Below, in pieces: positions 35,665-48,929 of a stretch of 64,000 nt of DNA. Both the position numbers and the translations under genes were made by a program. The notes under the pieces were generated by a model, which worked only from the letters and a program-made list of their open reading frames with translations, ran no database searches and was not told the origin of the DNA. Origin of the DNA: Paracentrotus lividus (taxonomy: Eukaryota; Echinodermata; Echinoidea; Camarodonta; Echinidae); assembly GCA_940671915.1 (NCBI GenBank), contig CALNVZ010000679.1, positions 45,637-109,636 on the forward strand, read 5' to 3'. Each line of letters begins with the position of its first letter. Positions within the stretch are counted from its first letter, which is position 1.

Positions 35665-36599
35665 TATGGTCATTTCTTAGACGAAAAAAAAAAATGCAGA
35701 AATAATAACAATTGATTGTTAAAGGTTTGTTTTCTCTCTCTGTTTTTACCATAACGATAGAATATTTTTATTATTTATATTTTTTACCAGTCACGCTTTT
35801 TAATTCAACCCCTCACTTAGACAAGAAGCCATTTTTTTAAAACCTAGATTTAAGACCAATAGCAACCCTACACCTCAAAAGCGTTTCATGGGATAGCACC
35901 AAGGGGGCTTTGGTAAACCAAAAAATGTTGCCAGAATGGTTATTGTGGTGGATGAAGTACTTTTTGTTAATTATTCAATACCCGGTCATGGTTTAGGAAA
36001 AATCCAATATAAACAAATAAATAAATAAATAAATAAACATCAAAATTATTTATGTTGCTGGATCAATGAAAAAATCCAACCTTTTTGACCAACAGTGTAG
36101 TTAAAAATGTAATGTTTTCTATCTCAAGAAAACAATACCATCTTATAACACCCTAATATTGTATTGAGTGTAGATGTAGTGTAAAAGAGTATGGTAGGGG
36201 ACATTTGGCCCGACCCCTTCGTCTTGATTAGGGTTGAGAAATTAAAAAAAGCATATTTCATCTACACTGTCCGTCATAAAGTTGGAATATTTTTTTTGCC
36301 GCTATAGCGACATGATTTTGCTCTGACTTTAAATTCTTGAATATGTTTGTCCCTGCTTTTACTTTTTGGGACCCTGGCTATATCTTGGACATTCTCCCAA
36401 CCCTTCATTTGGTGACCTTTTTCCAAAACAAAGTTTGTCAACCCCGTGATGCCCCATTTTTTGTCATTTTTTTCTCATTTGGGGCCCCTTTCTTTTTGTT
36501 TTCTCCCGGCCAATCTCAGCCCCCCCCCTCGCACCCCTCAGTCCTACCGCTCCGGGAAACGCGACTGAGGTGTACTGTTTTATATTTGTTCTTATAGTT

Positions 36600-37320
36600 A
36601 AATCTATATTTCTGGGGGACACTAGGTCCTTTGTCTAGGGAGAGGGGTTGAATAACAAACCGAATGATTGGTGAAATTCGGATATTTATTCCATCTTTAT
36701 GCTGAACAAAAGAAATGAAAAACCACCTTTAGCCCTTAAATTATCATATATTTTTCCCCTTAAAATTTTGTTTAGCCTTATGACAAGGCGTGTAAATAGT
36801 CATTTATTGATAATTATTTTATTTTGATTATGTTGGGGTGAGATTTTAACAATACAATTTAGGGAAGATAGAAATTTCCATGGTGTAAAATGAATACACA
36901 GCGATGTTGAACTCCCAATATCAAATACACTTTGCTCTCCCCACCCTAGACAAACAGAGTCAAGCCTGTAATATAATCTAGATTTAATTTAAGAACAAAT
37001 AACAAATCTCCACTCAAGACGTGTTTCTTGGGGTAGGACTGTCAGGGGGGTCCTTGTGGAATGGGTCGCGTGAACAAAGTGGCACCCTAATACATAAGAA
37101 AAAATGACGATTAATCGGCCATCTATGGTGCCGGTGACTCGCTAACTACTTTGAAGATAGAATCCCCGGGAAGGTGGCGAAGGGAAGCGTTCCAAGATAT
37201 GCCTCAGGATCTCAGATTGACAGCGTGCGGTGACAAATCACTATTTCACAGAAATTATTAGGAGCAACAATAATGATCGCTTGAGCCAGAAAAATATTTC
37301 CACCTCTTTATTCGACGAAC
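36600..37320. repeat. Dispersed repeat related to 5.87-6.4 kb
   Basis: Blocks AAAGAAATGAAAAACCACC, GCCTTATGACAAGGCG, TGTTGGGGTGAGATTTT and AGAAATTTCCATGGTGTAAA parallel 5900-6110. It sits inside the 34317-39003 element. Confidence 0.6.
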
Positions 37321-40106
37321 AGTGTAATTCTTGAACACAAGCCCGTCCATATCATTTGGTTCATTCTTGATTTTAAAAAACGCAAGTTGGATTTTTTTCT
37401 TCACTCTCCCATTCAATTTATTTGAAATAAATTTAAGTGCTCAAAAAAATACAATCATCAATTATGAGGTGGTATCAACTACCCTCATGGATCATATAGG
37501 GAAAAACAAGCAACAAAAGGAAAACAAACTGTTTATGCAGGTACAAGAATGCATTGCCTGTTCACCACTTTTAACGATGCCTATTACAATCGAATAGACT
37601 ATAATGAAATAAACATATCTTTTGTGCCCATTCATAATTGCATGACTTACTAACACAGCTTTCCCCACAACCTCCTCACCATCCCCCCCCTCTCCTTTAA
37701 CAAAAATAAAAGGAAAAAAATGTATTGCCAAATTGTTATGTTGCAAACGACCTTGCGCTATTATAAAACTTTTTTCTGAGTTTCAGATCTCATATTTCTC
37801 AATAATGTTTTTAGTTTCCCTTTTTCCCTATTCTCTCATCTCCAGTCTTCTCTCCCCCATTATATATATTCATTCGTTATCTTTTCTCCTCTCTTTACTT
37901 CTCTCTCTGTCTCTCTCTCTCTTGTCTGTCTCTCTTGTTGCTGTTTTTTCATTCTCTTTTTACCTCTCTTTCTTTTTGTCTAGCTCAGTTCTATCCCCAT
38001 CTGTGTTTTCTTTCTCGCGTTTCTTTCTTCCTTTCCCGTGTGTCAAGCTTTGGTTTATACTCTATTCCTAGATACATCATTAATATTTTCTTTTTTCTAT
38101 ACCAAATATTGTAAGGTTGTTTCGTTAAATTTATCATTAAATATTCCCCATACTTTGACGAACATTCTTTCTACATACCTACTTCATTACGGCATGATAT
38201 CGAGTTTTTGCTTATTAAATAGTTTCATTTATGTCACTTATAACATTATCGTTCCTCGGCTGATTTATAATGGGCTTTAACTGTTACTAACTCTATTCAG
38301 CCATTACGGCCACGTGTAGGCGATCTGAAGGGCGCTTCGCAGTCATTTCAATTGTTATTCATTGAGTCTATACCGATCCATTATATTATGTAGTTAATTC
38401 CAAATGATATAATAAGATTAAGAAGACTCACACTTTATATTGAATTACATCGTCGAATTTCATTATCCCATACATCTTTCTTCCCGACATAATAGTGAAT
38501 ATTTTTATATTCATTATTTTTTTTTTAACAATATGTTATTTCCGAGGAAGAAAAATACAAATGTCGCACTTGCATTCAAAGATATTGATTTAGAAATGAA
38601 AAAGAATAGTTAATAATACCATAATATAAAAATACCAAAACCTTTCCCGAATAGATTAGTGCTGAAGTTTGACGATCCAGACGAACGACGATGGAACGAT
38701 AGAGAACTACAAGGGAACAACATCCAAGCTCGCGCAATAAACGTTCATCAATCTTTGCTGTACTTTTGTCCTCAGCGCATACAGAACCTATTGTATAAGT
38801 GCTGTTGTTACGCGCTAGAAAACCGCTCAATAACTGTGAACGTGTATTAAATTTTTTCTGAATTTATCTCAGCGTACATTCGCGGTTCAGACAACTGTAA
38901 TTGCGTGTTGTTAATCGAGCTAGTCAGAGTTTTCGAGCGTACACACCAAATTCCAAGAACGCTGGTCAAACGTCAGCTCAACACGCCGTAGTGTGAGGGC
39001 ACCTTTATACTGCATGCAGGTGAATGGGAGATAACGAATTGGAGAGTACAGTGTATAATTGATTTCATGTGTATCCTCTTCGTTTAAGGAAATGTGATTT
39101 CTTTAGGTATTTAGTTTAGTGTAAAGGGATATAAGATTGGTATAAAGCATTACTCTCTTGAGTTCTGTTCACGTTCACATAACAGACGAATGGTAGAACG
39201 GAGATGTATTTAGGTTTAATTTGATAATACAACGTTTGATATTATGGTGAAACGTTTGATAAAACACTATTTATGCAGGTGTCACATTAGCCGTGTTGGC
39301 GCACCGTTCGCCACCGTTGTGGCCAAATTTGTGCACACGGCGGCAAACGGTGAGGCACACGGTGAAGCGGTTGAAGCCCGTCCAACACGTTCATAGGAGC
39401 TCGCTGGGCACCCGTTCCCGAAAGGATTTTTAAAGAACGGCCGAACTCTTGCCGGGTTTTTCCGTGTGATGACCGGGTATTTCAGAACGTTCTTAAACCG
39501 GACTAGTCGTTACAAGGGCGGTAAAAGGAATGAATGAGGGCGCCGCGCCCGTTTATGCCCTTTTACAGGACGGAGATTGACCGTGTTGAGGTCGGGCAAC
39601 ATGAATCGATAACCCCCCCCCTTTTTTTCCGCATCAAGTACGCCCCCTTGTGGCTGAACTTGCCAACTCCTGTACATGAAACTATACGTGAAAACTATGC
39701 TTTTATATCAGTTGTCCCCTTGATTGTTTACCAACAAGATCAATCAATATCTAAATGAATTTGAGTTAAAAACTAATACCAGAGTAATATTTTTACAAAA
39801 ACAAAAGTACTATATACCATAAGGAATAAATGATATGAACATAAACGGGAGGTGATTATCAACTTTATTTGGGGCTGCTTTACTCGGAAATTATAGTTTT
39901 TTAGGGGGCCCATATTTTGTCCGCAATTTGTTACATTTACTTTTAGCCTCTGTTTCAGTTTTCATCATCAATTCGTGCTGGTTTAATTATTTACACTTTA
40001 TAAAAGATTTTATACAACATCGAATTGGTCGTACTTATATAATTGTTCTATCTTAGAGTTAAAGACGGAAAAACTCAAAGGATTTTTTTTTTCCCCACAA
40101 AGTTTC

Positions 40107-42730
40107 TTCAAGATTACTTTCAAGATTACTTTATTGATTTTCTTTCATGTTTTCAAAAGTTTACAAATAAATAATCAAATTAACAACATCAGTATGTAAC
40201 ATAGAAACATTTTGTTCAAAAGTAACAGAGAAAACAATTATAAAGAAAATTCAGGAACCACGAGAAAGCAAAGCTTGTAAGGCGCTGGTCCCTTTAATAT
40301 AAAATAGAATACAAAAGTAAGCAATATTTTTAATTTTTTTTTTTTCAACTGAAACATATTCATGAAATAATTCATAATTGAATAATTCTTGCCCCATCCC
40401 AAACGGACAAAAAACTGACTAACAGCGCAGCCACTGTCAACCAGTTACTATCATGCCGGGATGAGGCAAGAAATAGATTTTTACAATTATATACAAAAAG
40501 AAGGAAAAAACAACAAAACTTAGAGAGACAAAAAATACCCGGGAGGGGACTAGGGTGGGGAGGGGGGGGGGGGTGTCGAAGATTTAGATATGATTTTTTT
40601 TATATAGTGTGAATGAAAAGTAACGTTTGCTCTTTGGTGTTATTTGATCCTTGGTGATATCCGTCTGTCATTAGAGAAACAGAGTGATATTAGTGGTTAT
40701 ATGATGATAACAATAATAATTTAAGTTTTTGTTTTAATAAAATTATGCTTCTTATCTCACCATGTCCTCTGGGTAGAGAATTCCAAAATTTAGGGGCAGT
40801 AAATATAAAAGTGTTTTTGTGTGAGCACTGTACGCGTTCTTTGGTAAGTGGTAATGGTTTAATTGCCTGGTAGGATACTGATGCATTTCATTATTTAGAG
40901 TAAACATGTTGCCAAGCGCTGGGGGCAATTCCTGATTTTGTTCTGGAACATGAGTACTGCAAGGTTAAGTTTAATATAAGTCATGAACTTTTAAAACATT
41001 ATTAGAAAAAAAACAGTGTATCAGTATGGTGACGGAAAATGGACGTTACTGATAACTCGCATAGCTTTTTTCTGTAGTAATAAAATTCTTTCTAATAAGT
41101 ATGAAGCACTGTTTCCCCAGGATAAAATCCCGTAATTAAAGGTATGGTAATACCAAGGTAGAGTAAGTGATAAAAGAACCTTTTGAGGGAAATGTGTATT
41201 TTAGCTTATTCATCATACCTATATTTCTTGAGATTATCTTACAAATATTTTCAATGTGATATTTCCATGTTAGTTTAATCATCTATTATAGTACCTAAAA
41301 ATTTAGTTTTTCGATACTTTTGTATTTGTACATTTATCCATGTAAATTGGTCGTGGTAGTTCCGGAAAAGTTGAGCTAAAATAATAAAAATTAGTTTTTT
41401 CTTAGATTTAGTGATAATTATTGGCTTTGATCCACTTTGTAACTGCTTCAAGTTCTGATATTTACTAAGTTACATAAAGTTCTATGTTTTTGTGGTGTAA
41501 AAAATAAATTTGTGTCGTCTGCGTACATAATCGGGGTAAAGTTAATTGGAAGATTTATGTAAGTCATTGAATGTAAATAATAAAAAGGAGGGGTCGCGAG
41601 GATTGACCCCTGCGGTACTCCACTATGAATATTTTGAGGTGTAGATGCATATTTTATCAATAAAAACAAATTGTTTGCGTCCATATAAATAGCTTCGAAA
41701 CCAGTTAAGAACGATCCCTCGTATCCCATAATATGTTAGTTTGTGTAGTAAAATGTCATGGTCAATGGTATCAAAGGCTTTTGAAAAGTCAATAATAACC
41801 CGATTGTATTGGCTCGATTATCAAGCGATTTGGTAATTTTATTTATAACGTCAGAAGAGCGTGTGTTGTGTTTGTTTTTTTTCCTAAACCCAAATTGAGA
41901 TTCGTGTAATATATTTGTTATCATCCAGAAATTTTGTTGTGCGTGTAAAAACTATTTTTTCTAATATTTTGGAGAAAACTGTTAGTAAGGAAATTGGTCT
42001 GTAATTGTGAATGATAAAGCGTCACCCTTTTTTAAAAACTGGAATTATTTTGGCTAATTTCATTTTTTAGGAAGACACCCGAGGTCATGGATAGATTGCA
42101 TATGTATGTGAATGGTTCGACGATAGTCGGAATAATCTTTTTTAAAGATAAAGTTATCAAAGCCGTCGTGGCCGCAGCTACGTTTACTCTGGAAGTTATG
42201 GACAATATCTAAAATTTCGTTTTCAAGTACAAGGAGCAAAAAAACAATGAATTTGAATTACGGTTTGTTAAGTAATCACTAAATTTTTGTCACAATTTGG
42301 AATTACTTTAGCCAAATTTGTCCTACATTTACAAAGTAGTCATTAAAAGAATCTAACAATATTTTGCGGATTATCGATGATTCTTTCCATTAACCTGTAT
42401 TTTGGAGACTGAGACATTCTTTTTTTGCCTATTCAAAACATTATTAATAATTTTCCAAGTGTGCTTAGCATCTCTGCTGCAGTTTATAAATTGTTGTTCA
42501 AAATATTTTTTCTTTTCTCTCGAAGCAAACTAACCAGCGTGTTTTTTATAATTCAAGTATTTTGACCGTGAGGTATTAGATGGTTTCGCTTTGTATTTGG
42601 AGATAGAGATTATGTTTCCTATTGATTGACCTTAATAGATTCGGAGTTATCCAGGGTGATTTAGCATTTCTTTTTCTGTTTCGGGGATTGACTTTTGTCA
42701 GGGGAAGGCATTGATTCTTCATTTTGAAAT
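40107..42730 (-). mobile_element. LINE copy 2 (same family as 19.5 kb), longer but decayed
   Basis: The minus-strand 3' end, AATCAATAAAGTAATCTTGA, matches the 19.5-kb copy, and the 3' UTR and reverse-transcriptase C-terminus are clearly homologous. This copy extends further 5', to a region reading NAKSPWITPNLLRSINRKHN (the linker before the RT core). It is broken by many frameshifts and stops. The 5' boundary is approximate. Confidence 0.85.
41448..41924 (-). pseudogene. Reverse transcriptase core of LINE copy 2 (fragmented)
   Basis: From upstream: LHESQFGFRKKNKHNTRSSD (RT motif with QFGFR), then after a frame break [14 protein letters not shown] (motif with GVPQGS), and MYADDTNLFF (catalytic YADD). 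Order and spacing match CR1/jockey-type RT. Several indels disrupt it. Confidence 0.85.
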
Positions 42731-43930
42731 AATGACATTTTGTATATTTTGATTATTATTATTGATATATAGGGGGTCTGCGTTTTGGTCTTTGGTCGTC
42801 CAATATCCCATCATTATTCAAACGACCATGCAGGGTAGGAGTCGTTCCACACGGGTCACTTCATCCATTCATATACATGTATATCATTATTTATTTATTC
42901 TAGGGGAGGGGCGTTCGATAAAGGGGGGGGGGGGCAAAGGCAACTAATTCCCATTTTAGGCACCTTTCCCCTAAATTTTCGGTCGGGAAATGCCTGGGTA
43001 AGTTTCTTTTTGTATTTCCGATTCTGTGTAGACTTCCTTAAAAATGGTTCATATTGCTATCTCACAAACATAACCATATACCCTACTAATATTGAATTAA
43101 TTACATGAATTATATACAATCTATATTTAAACAAAGTTCGTATTTTTGGCATTCTTAAAGACGGTTTCTCAGATATAGAATACAATGAAATTATGCATCT
43201 CTTTCTATTAATACAAAAATTATATTAAGGTATTGATTGTCTTGTATAGTTCTGATTAATCTATTTAATCACAGCAAAATCACTCAAAGTGGTCGTGTGT
43301 AAAACAATGAAAATAAAAATAAACAAAAAACTAATCCATGGATCATACAAAAACATTCAAACTGCAGAAATATGAATGATGTAGACATTTTTCTTGATGT
43401 GATTCTATGGGGGTTATTATTTAGCTAAAAGAATATTGTAAAAAGAATATTGAAAAAAGTATTAGACAATTCATAATATAATGATTAAAAAAATATGATA
43501 AAGTACTTTTATCATGATAACAATATTTCATTTGATATAACAGGATTTAATCATTTCAAAAGCACGGGGATATTTTCGCGGAGAAATTAAAATAATATTC
43601 GATAAAACTAACACAATTTCTGTTTAATGAAACGCAGGTATAAAGTAAACATGTAATTTGGGCAAAAACGTATGAGACCAAACTACGGTATACTAAAGCT
43701 TATTGGGAAAGTAGTATAATGTTTATTTCCAAAGTTGTTATAATAAAACTTTATAAACTAATATCAAACAAAAAGGACCCAATTTTAAATTCTTCTCCCC
43801 GACAACGACAATAAAAATTATTCAGATTATAATGTATGTTTGAAAAGCTTAAATATCATTCCTCTCTAGACCTGTAAAGAGAGCGACGAGATCGAGAGCT
43901 TCGAAAACAAAGGGCGGTTTGAAGACACCA
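42731..43930. other. AT-rich interior of the CGGT element
   Basis: No gene recognised. A G run near 42920 and AT-rich DNA. Confidence 0.4.
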
Positions 43931-44665
43931 TATAAGTGATTTTAAGACACCATAAGGGAAGATCTGCTAGTTCAGACCAATACCGTGCACGGCCGCTTTG
44001 TGGACGGGTGAGGAGCGCTTGTTCCGTCCTTACACCATTCATAAATCGTCTTTACAATGCCATTTTACCGCTCTTACACCGGGTCTCCATCGACCGAGGC
44101 CTGCGGTTCATGCCCGGCGAAAATTTTGAGCATGCTCAGTCATGCTCAAAATATTCGCCGGGCATGAACCGAAGGCAAAATCAGAAGACGGGTCATCACC
44201 GACCCACCGAGTATTATCTCCGGGTATCTTCCGTGTCCCGTCGTTCGTATCAACTTGTTTCACACGGTCGCGAACGGTGGGAAACGGTAAGTCACCCGGC
44301 GAAGAAAACAATTTTGTTTTTCTTGTCAGAGAGCGTTGAGGCCGGTGGGCAAGCGGTAATCACACGGACAAAGGGAAAGCGTGGACTATATATGAGGACG
44401 GTCAGCCCGGTACCAGGCTGGCTAGGACCTGGTATAGACCCGGTATAAAACGACACCGACCCGGTGAAAATTAAGAAAAATGTAATGAGGCCGGTGCCGT
44501 TCTATTGCCGTGTTGGAATTTGTTGATTTTCGGTGAACGGCGGAAACCCGTTCAATTTACCCGGTAAATGTGACACCTCCATTACGGATGTAAATTGGTA
44601 ACGGTAACAAGAACATGCAACTTTGCATGATGTTGCCTCAAAAAGTTTTTGTGTGCTTTCATATC

Positions 44666-44727
44666 GCATTTTACCACATGCTTACTGAAGTTATTTGTGG
44701 AACTTCAGTAAGCATGTGGTAAAATGC
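44666..44727. repeat. Perfect 27-bp stem, 8-nt loop hairpin
   Basis: Arms 44666-44692 and 44701-44727 are exactly complementary (GCATTTTACCACATGCTTAC then TGAAGTT), with loop ATTTGTGG. Part of the arm is repeated again directly after (GCTTACTAAGTTATTTGTGG). Miniature element or small-RNA hairpin candidate. Confidence 0.9.
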
Positions 44728-44919
44728 TTACTAAGTTATTTGTGGAACTCGATGCATGCAACTTAACGCGTGTTAGTTATTATAACCATTATTTCCAAGA
44801 AAATTAGAGCTCTATTTTTATTAGTTTATTAACCCTACTTGTTCATTTTAACTGTATTTATAGTTATAATTTTATTTTTAATATAATGATATTTGCAGAG
44901 TGATTATTTAACATAAAAT

Positions 44920-45780
44920 AAATGGTCTAAAATTACCTTTATCTATTAGAGGTGTATGCAGCTCTCGGTATATTTTGCAGAATATCCCCTCCCCACACTT
45001 CCCCTTCAGGTCCCACATGTTTGTTGTTTACCTTCGTTAATAATTGAATATTTATTTATGATTCTTATATTGCAAGATTCTGTTCATTTAGCCTTAAAAT
45101 TTTCTGTTCGCATGGAATTTTAGTTTTGTGGAGACGATATCGGGCTCCTGCCCCTATTTTTTTTTTTTTTTTTAGCTCGCGCTTAGAATTAAATAGGCCT
45201 TATAGGAAATGGCACATAAACCCTTCTGGTACGGCATGTTTGTTTATTTATTAATTTACTTATTTATATTTGGTAATCAATTCAATATTTACTGTTTTTA
45301 TTATGTAAGATTTTGGTTCTTTTAGCCTAAAAAGTTTCCGCTCACGCTTCGCCATCGCCTTGTATATTTGCTAAGGAAATTCGGCGCTACCCTCCCCCTC
45401 CCCCCCCAAAAAAAACGGCCTTTTCGCTCCTTCTTTATGTGTATTGATACAAAAAAACACCTCTCGTTTACCTCAAAATTTTTCGGTCGCGCTTCGTGCT
45501 CGCTCGGAACTGAATATTTGCTGAGGAAATTCAGCGGGACCCAAATTTTTTTTTTTGTGAGTGTACAGATACAAAAAACACCTCGTTTACTTCAAATTTT
45601 CCGCTCGCCTGTAATTGTTATATTTGCTGAGGAAATTCGGCGCACCCCCCCCCCAAAAAAAGGCACATTTTGCCCCTTCTTTTGTGTATATAGACACAAA
45701 AATACCTCTCACTTACCTTAACTTGTGGTGTGTGTAAACCACCGGTGTGTAAACATGGTTAAGGGTTTTAAATAATTTAG
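44920..45780. repeat. Tandem units with GCTCGCGCTTCGC and GAGGAAATTCGGCG
   Basis: Three to four units of about 120-150 bp: TTTGCTGAGGAAATTCGGCG, C/A run, CCTTCTTT, GTGTAT, ATACAAAAAACACCTCTCGT and TTCCGCTCGCGCTTCGC. The GC core is the reverse complement of the GCGAAGCGC family. The open frame at 45368-45721 is a translation of this array. Confidence 0.65.
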
Positions 45781-46037
45781 TTACCCGATATTGTAATTTG
45801 AACATCTTTTATAGTTGGCAATATGAGTCTCTGGACCACGAATCACCCCCCCCCCCCACTTTCAAGGACCTGTCTACGCCGCTTGTTAATTGCACCGGCC
45901 AATGGCCCGTGAAAGCCACTGCGGCCTTTATCCCCAACTAAATTCACCAAAACTATGCTCAGCCTCCTATTCATAAAAATCCAAAAAAATACTCGCAACC
46001 CAAATTATACTTTTGGCAGACTGAGGGCACAACTTAA

Positions 46038-48210
46038 GGGCCTGTCTCAGAGAAGGGGATCGTTGTCATGGTTGTGGCGACAACCTACCAACTACCTGTC
46101 GCCACCATGCGCAGGTCCAATCGTCTATAACATCGTGAATTATCGCGTCTGCCGCCAAAAACTACGTAGCAAAATTCAGTTCGCCGCTGGATATTCAACA
46201 AGTTAAACAATAGCCGGCGTCAGTCAGCTTGACGTCAATATCCGTAGCCTGTCTTCTCATTTTGAGACAAGGTGCTATCGTAGATTGTCGCCAGATATCT
46301 CATGTTTAGCGGCCTGGAATAGCGGCCAGTTGTAGGTTGTCGCGCTACAGCGCACGTTGTACGTACCGCCAAACCAAACGGCCAGTGAAATTTAAGCTGC
46401 TACGGCCTTTGAGGTCTAAGCTATTGTATTTAAGGGCCTGTCCCACAGAAGGCGATAGGTGTAGCGATAACCTACGAACTACCTGTCGCCACCATTCGCA
46501 GGTCCAATCGTCTTTAAAATCGTGAATTATCGCGTTTATCGACTAAAGAGACGGAGCCAAATTCAGTTCATCGCTGGATTTTCAACAAGTTTAACAATAG
46601 CTGGCGTCAGCTAGGTTGACGTCGATGACCGTAGCCTGTCTTCTCTTGTCGCGACAATTTGCCAGATAGAACATGTTTAACAGAGCAGAACGGGGGCCAG
46701 TTGTAAGTTGCTGCGCTACAGCGTACATTGCACGCATCGCTGAACCAAACGGCCAGTGAAATTTAAGCAGCTGCGGCCTTTGTCGCCCACTACACTCACC
46801 AAAATCATGACCGACCTCCCATTCAGATACTGTACAGTCGCCGCAAATTTTCGAAATTTTCAAAAATCACTCACGACCAAATTATAATGCGCAACTGAGA
46901 GGGCAATCACGAACCTAAAGGCGACAGGCCGCCATCAGGCAGAAAACACTCGATCGCCTGTGTCAGTCGCAAGGATCGCCACAGTGCGCAAGTTCATATT
47001 TTGGTTGATTTTAAGCTGCGACAAGAGAAGTCGAGCCGCGAGATGCGCGAAGGTCGAGGCTATTGTATTATCGGATACAAGCTATTGTTAGTCTATTGTT
47101 TGCGTGGAAGCAAGTCGTTGTCGTAGCCTATCGTAGACCGAGTCGTAGATACGTATATGATCTTCGGTCACCTACGATTCTGACACGATTCTGGCAGGTT
47201 ACATGCATAGGTTGTCGCATCAACGATCGCCTTCTGTGGGACAGGCCCTTAACGCACCAACAGCCGACAGGTCGCCGTAAAGTAGAAAACACTCGATCGC
47301 CTGTTGCCGCCGCACGGATCGCCAAAGTAGTTCATTTTCATTTCATTTTGAGCTGCGAAATGCCGTATATAAAGCTGGCGTCACACTGTCCCAATGTTCA
47401 GCTGCGATGGATTCACGATGGTGCATTATTAAGGTTCGGGCGAAGTTAGCCGATGCCTACAGAAGGTAACACACGGTTGCGACTTGATATTCTTTAGCGG
47501 GATGACGCTTTGTATTATTATGTAATATACCACAGATGAATAGCATTTCTTACGGATTTATGCCGATGCGAAGGACACACGAAGGGTACACGATGCTTTC
47601 ATGATCATAGCAATTAAATTTTAAAATATCCATGACCGTGCGTCCATCCTTGCTCAACTTCGGGGAAGTGCGATGCAGGCTTGACAATATTATACGATGG
47701 CTACACGATGGCGTTGAGAGGGCATCCAGAAGTCGCCTTTCCTTCCCATTGCCTTCATAAGGCAAAAATGTTCGATGCTAAGATGCTCTAAAGAAGAGAA
47801 CCTTCGCATAGACTATTGGGATTATTTTTGGGCTGGCAATGATTTTGCTGATGCATCGGAAGTTGATGCCGAAGCCTGAAAAAACTCCATCGATGGTCAT
47901 GGTGGTTTTAAGATTGTTAATTACAGAGGTACCACGTATAGAAGATGTCGTACCTTAATTATTTTCCCCCGACTGCTCCATTCTTTTGAAACAGTCTGTA
48001 GTACTCCAAATTTGCCCGATGCTTTCGTGATGCCTTCGTGATCAGAACAAAATTTGGGTTTTTCCGCCATCGTGTGTCCATCGATGCTAACCTTCTGGAA
48101 AATGTGACGCGGGCTTTAGTAATGTGACTTGTCCTATGGTCACCTACGATTCTGACAGGTTCAGACCATCACAGATTATCGCATTAAAGATCACCTCTTG
48201 TGGGACAGGC
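46038..48210. mobile_element. Composite of GGGCCTGTC-end elements with GTCGC/CGAT arms
   Basis: Ends GGGCCTGTCYCASAGAAGG-CGAT occur forward at 46038 and 46434 and inverted at 47230-47250 and 48195-48210. 46038-46250 and 46434-46650 are direct repeats (ACTACCTGTCGCCACCAT, CAGGTCCAATCGTCT, ATCGTGAATTATCGCG). Arms are dense in GTCGC, CGATCG and GCGACA. The right end is split by the element at 47371-48117. Confidence 0.65.
47371..48117. mobile_element. Nested 747-bp inverted-repeat element with GATGC-rich arms
   Basis: AAAGCTGGCGTCACACTGTCC on the left, against AAAGCCCGCGTCACATTTTCC as the reverse complement of the right end. CGATGC, CGATGG and GCATC motifs occur throughout. Lies in the composite at 46038-48210. 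Non-coding. Confidence 0.7.
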
Positions 48211-48561
48211 AATCCTCAACTGAAAAGTTCACAATAAACTCAGGATCAGGAGCAGGAACTCGATGAAAGAGAAATTTCTTGTTTTCGTTCATTAAGGGAA
48301 ACATTGTGTTACTATGCATATAGCAGTTCCTGGATGAATGTTTATTCCAGTAACTACTCATTCTTTTATCCATAAAGCCCATTTTATTATCAAAATTGTG
48401 TTTGCAATATAAATTCTGATTTCCATAAAATTTATGATTTTTTTTTCAATCAACGTCATCATCATCATCATATTAAGTAAATAAAATAATCCGAGTGTTA
48501 TACGAATTTCATTCGGAATAAAAATCAAATATTTGACAATAGTACAAATAAATTTTATTAC

Positions 48562-48696
48562 CACAGCCTTGTTCATCGCTTGCGTCAGGGCAGTCTAAAT
48601 TAATATCACATGCAGATAATGCGTCCACTGCATAAGAACCATCCGTGCAAACGAAGAGGCCTAGAGGACAACGATAGGTTTGAATATACAATTTCA
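48562..48696 (-). CDS. LDL-receptor class A domain exon
   Basis: A 135-bp exon with acceptor TTTTTATCAG and donor GTAATA, phase 1-1. The 45-residue product begins KLYIQTYRCPLG and continues FVCTDGSYAV, then ACDINLDC and PDASDEQGC. The C-terminal D-C-x-D-x-S-D-E-x-x-C is the Ca2+ cage of LDLa repeats. LDLa repeats normally have six Cys, but only five are present. The third, expected in the GSYAV stretch, is missing, so the first cysteine has no obvious partner. Upstream of the acceptor lies a nest of inverted repeats starting only about 70 bp away. It is paralogous to the exon at 15160-15293. Such modules sit on secreted or membrane receptors. Ligand unknown. Confidence 0.8.
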
Positions 48697-48929
48697 CTGA
48701 TAAAAAGGACAATGTCATGATATTCAATTTAAAGAGTTAGTAATCCACAGTTTAATTGGAATTCTGATAAAAATAGCATAACTTTTTAACAAAAATGTCT
48801 TCCGCTTAATAACTTGGCAGGGGTGTTGTTACACTCTAAAAACTGAAGTGCTGTTTTTAGCTCTTCAGAGGCTGAAATCAGCACGTTTTAAGTGCTTGCA
48901 TAGTGACCGCACTCAAAGTGCTTTTTAAA

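Larger units (their letters stand above)
34317..39003. mobile_element. 4.7-kb inverted-repeat element with AACG/GCGTT-rich arms
   Basis: GGTGCCCTCACACTAGAGCG on the left matches the reverse complement of the right end (GGTGCCCTCACACTACGGCG), followed by TGTTGAG on both. The arms (34317-34920 and about 38640-39003) are dense in AACG, TAGCG and GCGTT. The interior is AT-rich, holds other repeats, and has no recognisable transposase. The boundaries are supported by the perfect 15-bp ends. The target duplication is not clear. Confidence 0.75.
39277..44578. mobile_element. 5.3-kb inverted-repeat element with CGGT/ACCG-rich arms
   Basis: AGGTGTCACATTAGCCG on the left, with AGGTGTCACATTTACCG as the reverse complement of the right end. 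The arms (39277-39560 and 43960-44578) are full of CGGT, ACGG and CCGTT motifs. The element begins 273 bp after the previous one ends. A LINE copy (40107-42730) is nested inside. No transposase recognised. Confidence 0.7.

Noticed and set aside
43936..44448. 170-codon ORF in the GC-rich arm
   Set aside because: It lies in the CGGT-motif arm of the 39277-44578 element, frames on both strands are open, and no domain is visible.
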